From assembly GCA_023388015.1 (NCBI GenBank), contig JAEWHB010000040.1, positions 1 to 8,037 on the forward strand: DNA of 8,037 bases. Direction: 5' to 3'. The notes below the pieces were generated by a model. That model was not told the DNA's origin, ran no database searches, and was given only the letters and a program-made list of their open reading frames with translations. The position numbers and the translations under genes are program-made. This document shows, one piece after another, positions 1 to 5,313 of this stretch; within the stretch, counting starts at the first letter, position 1, and each line of letters begins with the position of its first letter. The stretch is from Bacteroidota bacterium. Its GTDB lineage: Bacteria; Bacteroidota; Bacteroidia; Flavobacteriales; Weeksellaceae.

Positions 1-50
1 CCTACAAAGAGCAGGAAAAGTGCACTTAAAAATGCAAATTTTGTCCTCAT
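1..50 (-). CDS. Partial 5' end of an exported protein (signal peptide only)
   Basis: Only the first 16 codons lie in the window, starting at an ATG at 50-48 and running off the left edge. The translation MRTKFAFLSALFLLFV is a typical signal-peptide start: two basic residues (R2, K4) followed by an unbroken hydrophobic stretch. The protein is therefore probably exported or a lipoprotein, but the mature part is not visible and no function can be given. The gene points the same way as infB. It is separated from infB by about 180 bp that contain a terminator hairpin and a candidate promoter, so it probably forms its own transcription unit. The reading is supported by the signal-peptide pattern and by the AT-rich leader in front of the ATG. 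The stretch is too short for certainty. Confidence 0.6.
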   Translation of the reverse strand, partial: MRTKFAFLSALFLLFV

Positions 51-77
51 ACTTATTTTTTTATAACATTATCGTGG

Positions 78-113
78 CAAAATTGTAACATTTTATTAAG
101 AAATCCAAATTTA
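78..113 (-). promoter_or_regulatory. Candidate promoter(s) for the left-edge gene
   Basis: Two overlapping readings fit the Bacteroidota consensus (TTTG, about 20 bp, TAnnTTTG) on the minus strand. At 113-106 there is a perfect -7 octamer TAAATTTG, but no good -33 box upstream. At 85-78 there is CAATTTTG (one mismatch), with a TTTG at 109-106 exactly 20 bp upstream. Either would give a short 5' leader before the ATG at 50. The assignment rests on motif match only. Confidence 0.3.
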
Positions 114-125
114 TTTAAACTTTAA

Positions 126-144
126 CAAGAGAATAATTCTCTTG
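126..144. repeat. Perfect 9-bp palindrome, single-base centre
   Basis: CAAGAGAAT at 126-134 and ATTCTCTTG at 136-144 are exact reverse complements around an A at 135. The element lies between the infB terminator and the promoter region of the left-edge gene. It could be an operator for that gene. It is unlikely to fold well as RNA because the central base pairs would leave almost no loop. No clear U run follows on either strand. Confidence 0.45.
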
Positions 145-167
145 AAATGATTTACTGTAACGATATT

Positions 168-210
168 TAACAAAGAAGTCGCTCCAAATTTTGGAACGAC
201 TTCTTTGTTA
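168..210 (-). terminator. Terminator hairpin downstream of infB
   Basis: Positions 168-187 pair with 191-210 in a 20-bp stem with a tight loop, 18 bp past the infB stop codon. The single imperfect pair (182/196) is a C-A mismatch on the plus strand but a G-U wobble on the minus strand. The structure is therefore fully paired only in the infB transcript, as expected if it ends the rimP-nusA-infB message. The 3' arm ends in a U-rich run (CUUCUUUGUUA). There is no long U tract beyond it, so termination may be partial or the hairpin may mainly protect the mRNA 3' end. Confidence 0.75.
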
Positions 211-228
211 TCAAATTGTTTATAAGTC

Positions 229-2964
229 TTATTTTAATTTCTTCTTAACTTCCACTGTTTCATAAGCTTCAATTATATCACCGACTTGAATATCGTTGTA
301 ATTTTTGATGTTCAAACCACATTCATATCCTTTTGTCACTTCTTTCACATCATCCTTGAAACGTTTCAGACTCGCCAACTCACCGTCGTGAATTACAACT
401 CCGTCCCGAATCAGCCTGATGTTTGAATTTCTTGTAACTTTTCCATCCAACACCATACAACCTGCAATTGTTCCCACTTTGGAAACTTTGAAAGTTTCTC
501 GAATCTCAATGTTACCTGTAACCTGTTCTTTCAATTCAGGAGATAACATCCCTTCCATCGCTTCTTTTACATCATTAATGGCATCATAAATAATGGAATA
601 ATTTCGGATTTCGATTTCTTCTCTATCGGCAATCTCTTTTGCAGAAGTACCCGGACGCACATTAAATCCGATTACAATCGCATCAGAAGCGCTTGCCAAT
701 AAGACATCAGATTCTGTAATCTGTCCGACTCCTTTGTGAAGTATGTTGATGTGAATTTCTTCTGTCGATAATTTCTGAAGTGAATCGGTCAATGCTTCTA
801 CAGAACCATCTACGTCTCCTTTCAATATAATGTTCAATTCTTTGAAATCTCCCAATGCGATTCGACGTCCGATTTCATCCAACGTGATATGTTTTTGAGT
901 TCTGATAGTTTGCTCTCTCTGCAATTGTTCACGTTTGGTCGCTACTTGTTTTGCGTCTCTTTCATCTTCAAATACTCTGAATTTATCACCTGCAGTCGGC
1001 GCTCCGTCCAGTCCAAGGATTGTTACCGGTGTAGATGGACCTGCTTCTTTTACAGGTTTACCTCTTTCATCAAGCATGGCACGAACTTTACCGTGGTTAC
1101 TTCCTGCTACAAGGTAATCGCCCACACGAAGTGTTCCGTTCTGAACCAAAATAGTCGAAACATATCCTCTTCCTTTGTCCAAAGAAGCTTCCACAACTGT
1201 TCCGGTAGCAAGTCGTTTTGGATTGGCTTTTAAATCCAGAATTTCTGCTTCAAGCAAAACTTTTTCCAATAACTCCTCTACGTTTAATCCTTGTTTGGCT
1301 GAAATATCCTGCGACTGAATAGATCCCCCCCAGTCTTCTACCAATAAGTTCATATTGGCCAATTGCTCTTTTACCTTATCGGGATTAGCTGTTTGTTTAT
1401 CAATTTTGTTAATCGCAAAAATAATAGGCACTTCTGCAGCTTGCGCATGGCTTATTGCTTCACGCGTTTGAGGCATGACCTGGTCATCTGCTGCAATCAC
1501 AATTATGGCGATATCAGTCACTTGAGCACCACGTGCACGCATCGCGGTAAAGGCTTCGTGACCCGGTGTATCAAGGAATGCTATTTTCTGATTATTTTCA
1601 AGTTTTACGTTGTAAGCTCCAATGTGCTGTGTAATTCCTCCGGACTCACCAGCGATTACATTTGCCTTACGTATGTAGTCAAGCAAAGAAGTTTTACCGT
1701 GGTCAACGTGACCCATAACTGTTACAATCGGTGCGCGGGATATCAAATCTTCCGGTGCATCTTCCGTTTCATCTTCTATTTCAAGGTCTTCTTCAACATT
1801 GCTGAATTCGATATCATAACCAAAGTCATCTGCTACCAATTGAATAGTGTCTGCTTCCAGTCTTTGGTTCATTGTTACCATGATTCCAAGTGACATACAA
1901 GCAGAAATTACTTCTGTTACCGCAACGTCCATAAGACTTGCCAATTCATTTACCGTTACAAATTCGGTAACATGAAGTGTTTTGTCTTTTTCCATGGCTT
2001 CCATTTCCATGGCTTCCATTTCGCGGCGTTCCTTTCTTTTATCTCTTCTATGTTTTGACGCTTTTGACTTAACACCTTTATTGGTAAGTTTTTCAAGCGT
2101 TTCTTTGATTTGTTTTGAAACCTCTTCGTCTGTAAGTTCGGCTTGTGGCCTTCTTACCGGACGGTTTTGAGAACCTTGTTTGTGTGGACGGTTATTATTG
2201 TTGTTGGAATTATTGGATGGTTTGACATCGTCCAACTTTACGTCTTTACGGATTCTCTTTCTTTTCTTTTTATTTTCCTTCTCCTGCTTTTGCTTCTCCT
2301 TTCTGTCTTCTGCTAATTTCTTGTCTTTTTCAAATTCAGACAAATCGAGCTTCTTACCCGTGAAGTTGGGACCTTCCAATTTCTGGTATTTAGTTTCGAT
2401 TTTTTTAGGCTCATCAGATTCGGCTTCAGGTTTTTCAACCACAGGTTCCGTTGCAGGCACTGCGGGTTTAACCGGCTCTTCTACTTTTTCAATTACTTTC
2501 TCTACCACGGGCTCTGGCTTCACCTCTTCCTTAACTTCAGGTTTTGGCTCTTCTTTTACGGGTTGCTTCTCTTCCTGAACCACAGGTTTTTCAGGCTCTG
2601 CAGGCTTAGGTTTAGGAGCATTTAGTTTATCCAAATCAATTTTCCCAATTGTTTTCGGTCCTTCCAGTTCAACTTTGGCAGTAATGATTTTTTCTGCCGG
2701 AATTTCAACTTTTGGCTCGGGCTCTTCAATTTTAGGATCAGGTTTACGCTCAGGTATTTTATTAATAACTACCTCTTCAGATGCAGCTTTTTGTTCGGCA
2801 TCTGACTGGAATTCCTGAATAAGTATAGAATAGGTATTCTGGTCGATTTTCGTATTTGGAGTACGTTCAACCTGAATGCCTTTTTCGCTCAAAAAATCAA
2901 CCGCCCGATCAATTGAGATGTTAAGTTCTTTTAATACTTTATTTAATCTTATCGTTTCCGACAT
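229..2964 (-). CDS. infB: Translation initiation factor IF-2
   Basis: This 911-residue cytoplasmic GTPase places initiator tRNA on the 30S subunit and promotes 50S joining. Residues 1-55 form an IF2_N module (MSETIRLNKVLKELNIS). A long charged Pro/Glu/Lys linker covers about 56-330. A second IF2_N-like module (TEFVTVNELASLM) follows at about 333-390. The GTPase domain has G1 GHVDHGKT at 418-425, GGIT at 442-445, DTPGH at 465-469, NKID at 519-522 and SAK at 555-557. Domains II, III and the tRNA-binding C-terminal barrel follow to 911, with no break. The long linker is usual for Bacteroidota IF-2 and makes the protein longer than many others. The linker contains an Asn run (251-258), two LEGP...GK..DL modules (100-114 and 196-211) and a tandem MEAME repeat. 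The gene is the last in the rimP-nusA-infB operon, 73 bp after nusA, and is followed by a hairpin. ATG start at 2964-2962. Confidence 0.98.
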   Translation of the reverse strand: MSETIRLNKVLKELNISIDRAVDFLSEKGIQVERTPNTKIDQNTYSILIQEFQSDAEQKAASEEVVINKIPERKPDPKIEEPEPKVEIPAEKIITAKVELEGPKTIGKIDLDKLNAPKPKPAEPEKPVVQEEKQPVKEEPKPEVKEEVKPEPVVEKVIEKVEEPVKPAVPATEPVVEKPEAESDEPKKIETKYQKLEGPNFTGKKLDLSEFEKDKKLAEDRKEKQKQEKENKKKRKRIRKDVKLDDVKPSNNSNNNNNRPHKQGSQNRPVRRPQAELTDEEVSKQIKETLEKLTNKGVKSKASKHRRDKRKERREMEAMEMEAMEKDKTLHVTEFVTVNELASLMDVAVTEVISACMSLGIMVTMNQRLEADTIQLVADDFGYDIEFSNVEEDLEIEDETEDAPEDLISRAPIVTVMGHVDHGKTSLLDYIRKANVIAGESGGITQHIGAYNVKLENNQKIAFLDTPGHEAFTAMRARGAQVTDIAIIVIAADDQVMPQTREAISHAQAAEVPIIFAINKIDKQTANPDKVKEQLANMNLLVEDWGGSIQSQDISAKQGLNVEELLEKVLLEAEILDLKANPKRLATGTVVEASLDKGRGYVSTILVQNGTLRVGDYLVAGSNHGKVRAMLDERGKPVKEAGPSTPVTILGLDGAPTAGDKFRVFEDERDAKQVATKREQLQREQTIRTQKHITLDEIGRRIALGDFKELNIILKGDVDGSVEALTDSLQKLSTEEIHINILHKGVGQITESDVLLASASDAIVIGFNVRPGTSAKEIADREEIEIRNYSIIYDAINDVKEAMEGMLSPELKEQVTGNIEIRETFKVSKVGTIAGCMVLDGKVTRNSNIRLIRDGVVIHDGELASLKRFKDDVKEVTKGYECGLNIKNYNDIQVGDIIEAYETVEVKKKLK
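1991..2020. repeat. 15-bp perfect tandem duplication inside infB
   Basis: TCCATGGCTTCCATT occurs twice back to back (1991-2005 and 2006-2020). On the infB strand the two copies are in frame and double a Met-Glu-Ala-Met-Glu unit at about residues 316-325, at the end of the disordered linker and just before the second IF2_N-like module. A 15-bp unit preserves the frame, as expected for replication slippage in a segment that tolerates length change. Confidence 0.85.
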
Positions 2965-2989
2965 ATATTAATTTGGATTTTTCAGTTTG

Positions 2990-2997
2990 CAAATGTA
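2990..2997 (-). promoter_or_regulatory. Candidate internal -7 element upstream of infB
   Basis: The minus strand reads TACATTTG, an exact match to the Bacteroidota -7 consensus TAnnTTTG, 26 bp before the infB ATG. No TTG -33 box is seen about 20 bp upstream, so this is only a possible secondary promoter giving infB some expression independent of rimP. It overlaps one arm of the 2995-3016 inverted repeat. Confidence 0.28.
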
Positions 2998-3016
2998 CTA
3001 ATTCTAAATTTAGTAC
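2995..3016. repeat. Inverted repeat in the nusA-infB gap
   Basis: GTACTAA (2995-3001) and TTAGTAC (3010-3016) form a 7-bp AT-rich stem with an 8-base loop, in the 73-bp gap between nusA and infB. No U run follows, so it is not a convincing terminator. It could be a weak mRNA hairpin, a processing site, or a DNA operator touching the candidate -7 element. Confidence 0.4.
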
Positions 3017-3037
3017 GTTTTATTTTGTTATTTAGGC

Positions 3038-4273
3038 TTAGTCTTCAAGTTCTTCACGCAAAATACGGATGACTTCGTGGATGGTTTCTTCCTCCAAATC
3101 AGTTCTGGAAATCAAATCATTTACATCTTGTTCCAAAATGCTTCTTGCTGTATCCAAACCTATGCTTTTGAATGCTTCGATTACCCAAGAGTCGATTTCA
3201 TCTGCGAATTCTGCCAACTCCACATCTTCATCCTGAGGAATGTCTCTGAACACATCAATTTCCATTCCCAAAAGTTTTCCGGCCAAACGCACATTGTGTC
3301 CGTTTTTACCAATTGCCTTGGAAACTTCTTCAGGCTTTACGTAAACCGTAACTTTTCCTTCCGCGTCATCTATGTCCATTCGAGAGATGCGCGCAGGGCT
3401 CAAAGCTCTGGCTACAAATAGTTGTAAATTGTTGGTATAATTAATTACGTCTATGTTTTCGTTTTTCAACTCGCGGACGATGGTGTGGATTCGAGATCCT
3501 TTCATTCCTACACAAGCCCCTACCGGATCAATTCGGTCGTCATAGGATTCAACCGCCACTTTTGCTTTTTCTCCCGGAATACGAACCACTCCTTTGATAG
3601 TAATGATTCCGTCAAAGATTTCAGGGATTTCGGTTTCGAATAATTTCTCCAAAAATTTAGGCGAAGTTCTCGACAAAATAATCTGAGGCTTAATTCCTTT
3701 CAATTTTACTTCGTCTACAACAGCACGCACAGATTCTCCTTTTCTGAAGAAATCGGAAGGAATCTGGTTCTCTCTCGGCAAAATCATTTCGTTTTGATCG
3801 TCATCCATCACAATGATGTGTTTCTGGCGAATGTGGTGAACTTCACCCGAAACAATTTCTCCTTCCATATCTTTGAATCGTTCGTAAAGGTTGGCATTGT
3901 CATGCTCCATTACTTTTGCCACAAGGTTTTGACGAAGCGCCAGAATGGCTCTTCTTCCCAAATCTTTCAACGCAACCGATTCAGATACTTCCTCGCCTAC
4001 CTCAAAGTCCGGCTCTATTTTTCTTGCAGCTGACAATTCAATCTCAGCGCTATCATCTTCTACCATTCCGTCTTCAACCACAATCCGATTGTGCCAGATT
4101 TCAAGGTCTCCCTTGTCAGGATTTACGATGATGTCGAAATTATCGTCTGAGCCGTATTTTTTTCTCAACACACTTTGCAGCGATTCTTCCAAAATAGCCA
4201 TCAGCGTGATTCGGTCTATATTCTTTTCGTCTTTGAAATCACCAAATGATTCGATCAATGCAATATTGTCCAT
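3038..4273 (-). CDS. nusA: Transcription termination/antitermination factor NusA
   Basis: The product binds RNA polymerase and nascent RNA and modulates pausing, intrinsic and Rho-dependent termination, and rRNA antitermination. Its 411 residues show the family order. The N-terminal RNA-polymerase-binding domain covers about 1-125 and an S1 domain about 132-202. KH1 has DPVGACVGMKGSRI at 249-262 (loop GMKG 256-259). KH2 has AIGKNGHNVRLAGK at 320-333 (loop GKNG 322-325). After about residue 350 comes a short acidic tail with one helix-hairpin-helix-like segment (SIGLDTARSILEQDVNDLIS), rather than the two acidic repeats of E. coli NusA. This makes it shorter than the roughly 495-residue E. coli protein and is normal for the phylum. 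It is the middle gene of the operon, starting 11 bp after the rimP stop, so cotranscription is nearly certain. E. coli NusA is known to feed back on its own operon, which is relevant to the hairpin in the rimP leader. Confidence 0.98.
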   Translation of the reverse strand: MDNIALIESFGDFKDEKNIDRITLMAILEESLQSVLRKKYGSDDNFDIIVNPDKGDLEIWHNRIVVEDGMVEDDSAEIELSAARKIEPDFEVGEEVSESVALKDLGRRAILALRQNLVAKVMEHDNANLYERFKDMEGEIVSGEVHHIRQKHIIVMDDDQNEMILPRENQIPSDFFRKGESVRAVVDEVKLKGIKPQIILSRTSPKFLEKLFETEIPEIFDGIITIKGVVRIPGEKAKVAVESYDDRIDPVGACVGMKGSRIHTIVRELKNENIDVINYTNNLQLFVARALSPARISRMDIDDAEGKVTVYVKPEEVSKAIGKNGHNVRLAGKLLGMEIDVFRDIPQDEDVELAEFADEIDSWVIEAFKSIGLDTARSILEQDVNDLISRTDLEEETIHEVIRILREELED

Positions 4274-4284
4274 TTTGCTATATT

Positions 4285-4752
4285 TTAAAAAGTGATTTTT
4301 ACTATTGCTTTTTTAATGTCTGTATATACTATATTTTCCTGCTTCTCCACCGTATGTTTTCCTTTTCCGACCGGTTTGTTCTCACGTACCGACCATTTCA
4401 AAACGATGGATTCTTCATCGGCCGAAACCAATTCTCCTTCTGTTTCCTTACTTCCATCGGTCTTTATAACTTTTAAAGTTCGACCGATGTTCTTTTTAAA
4501 CTGACGCGGTAGCACTAGCGGACTTCCTACGCCTGCCGATGAAACATTCAGCGAAAAGTCGTTTTCTTCCCTATCTAAATTATGTTCCACATGCCGGCTG
4601 ATGCGCACGATTTCGTCAATGGAAAGACCCTCATCCCCGTCTACCAATATTTCAATGGAATTATCGGGCGAGATCTTCCAGTCTACCAAAAAAAGCGACG
4701 GGTTTTCCGCAATCGCTTCGTCAATCAATTGTTTTACTAAATTTTGATTCAT
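4285..4752 (-). CDS. rimP: Ribosome maturation factor RimP
   Basis: RimP assists a late step of 30S subunit assembly in the cytoplasm. From the ATG at 4752-4750 the product is 155 residues, the usual family length. It has an N-terminal alpha/beta domain (about 1-82), including ENPSLFLVDWKISPDN and the family signature NVSSAGVGSPL (69-79), and a C-terminal SH3-like barrel (about 85-155). The frame stays open upstream to an ATG at 4824, but that would add 24 residues encoded by the promoter and leader hairpin and unlike any RimP N terminus, so I reject it. First gene of the rimP-nusA-infB operon, 11 bp before nusA. Its leader holds a -7 element, a strong Shine-Dalgarno sequence with a five-codon mini-ORF, and a terminator-like hairpin that ends about 10 bases before this ATG. 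Confidence 0.95.
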   Translation of the reverse strand: MNQNLVKQLIDEAIAENPSLFLVDWKISPDNSIEILVDGDEGLSIDEIVRISRHVEHNLDREENDFSLNVSSAGVGSPLVLPRQFKKNIGRTLKVIKTDGSKETEGELVSADEESIVLKWSVRENKPVGKGKHTVEKQENIVYTDIKKAIVKITF

Positions 4753-4758
4753 CTGAAT

Positions 4759-4784
4759 AAAAAAGAGAGCTAACGGCTCTCTTT
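4759..4784 (-). terminator. Terminator-like hairpin in the rimP leader (putative attenuator)
   Basis: On the minus strand AAAGAGAGC (4784-4776) pairs perfectly with GCTCTCTTT (4770-4762) across a five-base loop CGTTA. The run of six T begins inside the 3' arm and ends at 4759. A compact stem plus U run is the form of an intrinsic terminator, here placed between the promoter and the first gene instead of after the last one. On the plus strand the run after the stem is only TTTC, so the structure favours the rimP direction. I infer a transcription attenuator for the operon. The alternative is a simple mRNA-stabilising or translation-blocking hairpin. Confidence 0.6.
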
Positions 4785-4787
4785 CAT
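4770..4787 (-). CDS. Putative five-codon leader peptide (M-K-E-S-R)
   Basis: ATG at 4787-4785 is followed by AAA GAG AGC CGT and the stop TAG at 4772-4770. It is preceded at a 7-base distance by AAGGAG. Codons 2-4 are exactly the 5' arm of the leader hairpin, and the stop codon sits at the loop/3'-arm junction. A ribosome on this frame would cover the 5' arm and prevent the hairpin from forming. The peptide has no run of a single amino acid, so classical amino-acid-starvation attenuation is unlikely; the act of translation itself would be the signal. Its reality rests on the Shine-Dalgarno match and the fit with the hairpin, not on coding statistics, which are useless at this length. Confidence 0.4.
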   Translation of the reverse strand: MKESR

Positions 4788-4794
4788 GGTTTTT

Positions 4795-4800
4795 CTCCTT
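4795..4800 (-). promoter_or_regulatory. Strong Shine-Dalgarno sequence AAGGAG in the rimP leader
   Basis: The minus strand reads AAGGAG, seven bases before the mini-ORF ATG at 4787, which is optimal spacing. It is 42 bases from the rimP ATG, so it cannot serve rimP directly. Bacteroidota genes mostly lack Shine-Dalgarno sequences, and I saw no comparable one before the genes of this window. It therefore stands out as a dedicated signal for the mini-ORF. Confidence 0.55.
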
Positions 4801-4810
4801 AAATTCGGTG

Positions 4811-4818
4811 CAAATATA
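4811..4818 (-). promoter_or_regulatory. -7 promoter element of the rimP-nusA-infB operon
   Basis: The minus strand reads TATATTTG, a perfect match to the Bacteroidota -7 consensus TAnnTTTG. The best -33 candidate is a TTC 20 bp upstream (one mismatch to TTG). Transcription would start near 4803-4807, giving a leader of roughly 50 bases that holds just the Shine-Dalgarno sequence, the mini-ORF and the hairpin. On the plus strand AATATTTG (4824-4831, one mismatch) lies back to back with it and may serve ogt. Confidence 0.5.
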
Positions 4819-4836
4819 TGACAAATATTTGAATTG

Positions 4837-5313
4837 ATGAATTTTACTTCAAAATATCTCACAGAAATCGGTTGGCTGGAAATCAAAGGAAACGAATACG
4901 AAATTCATTCCGCATTGTTTTATGACCAAGAGCCTTGTACAACTGAATTTCAGCCGGAAATCGCTATAAAATTAATGGCTCAACTAGATGATTATTTCAA
5001 AAAAGGCGCATGGAATTTTGAGGTAAGGCTAAATCCCAAAGGAACTGATTTTCAAAAAATTGTATGGAATGAGCTTCAGAAAATCCCGTTCGGAAAAACG
5101 ATTTCTTATCTGGATTTAGCAAGAAAATTAGGTGATGAAAAAACCATTCGTGCAGCAGCATCGGCCAATGGTGAAAATCCGATTTCCATACTCATTCCCT
5201 GCCACCGCGTGATAGGAAAAGACGGAAGTTTGACCGGTTACGCAGGCGGACTTCCCCGGAAAAAATTTTTATTGGAATTGGAAAAAGGAATCCATTCGCC
5301 TACACTTTTTTAA
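4837..5313 (+). CDS. ogt: Methylated-DNA--protein-cysteine S-methyltransferase (Ogt/MGMT type)
   Basis: This suicide repair protein transfers the alkyl group from O6-alkylguanine (and O4-alkylthymine) in DNA to its own cysteine. The 158 residues include a divergent N-terminal ribonuclease-H-like domain (about 1-65) and the conserved DNA-binding catalytic domain (about 68-152). The acceptor is C122 in IPCHRVIG (120-127). The preceding helix-turn-helix reads IRAAASANGENP (104-115), with the conserved arginine at R105 and the Asn hinge N114. Most relatives have RAVGxA here, so the Val-Gly are replaced by Ala-Ala. There is no Ada-type zinc domain or AraC domain, so it is a stand-alone enzyme. I start at ATG 4837; the adjacent in-frame TTG at 4834 is unnecessary. 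The gene diverges from rimP across a very short promoter region, and its 3' end overlaps the oxygenase gene by 14 bp, tail to tail. Confidence 0.95.
   Translation: MNFTSKYLTEIGWLEIKGNEYEIHSALFYDQEPCTTEFQPEIAIKLMAQLDDYFKKGAWNFEVRLNPKGTDFQKIVWNELQKIPFGKTISYLDLARKLGDEKTIRAAASANGENPISILIPCHRVIGKDGSLTGYAGGLPRKKFLLELEKGIHSPTLF

Noticed and set aside
2194..2220. Run of Asn codons in infB as a possible microsatellite element
   Set aside because: It mixes AAT and AAC codons with a Ser interruption and is simple low-complexity linker sequence common in IF-2, not a pure DNA repeat.
889..2578. Several open frames on the plus strand opposite infB (889-1233, 935-1117, 1363-1893, 1982-2170, 2180-2578)
   Set aside because: They are mirror frames of a clear IF-2 gene, have skewed Ser/Phe/Cys-rich compositions, no recognisable domains and no upstream signals.
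3077..4504. Plus-strand open frames opposite nusA and rimP (3077-3421, 3794-4033, 3916-4131, 3945-4295, 4246-4476, 4292-4504)
   Set aside because: All lie antisense to well-identified genes and overlap each other. Their translations show no domain-like pattern.
4753..4824. Longer RimP form starting at ATG 4824 (24 extra residues)
   Set aside because: The extension is encoded by the -7 element, Shine-Dalgarno and hairpin region, resembles no RimP N terminus, and the ATG lies upstream of the likely transcription start. The ATG at 4752 gives the normal family length.
4834..4836. TTG start for ogt one codon before the ATG
   Set aside because: The immediately following ATG is the better start codon, and the extra residue has no support.
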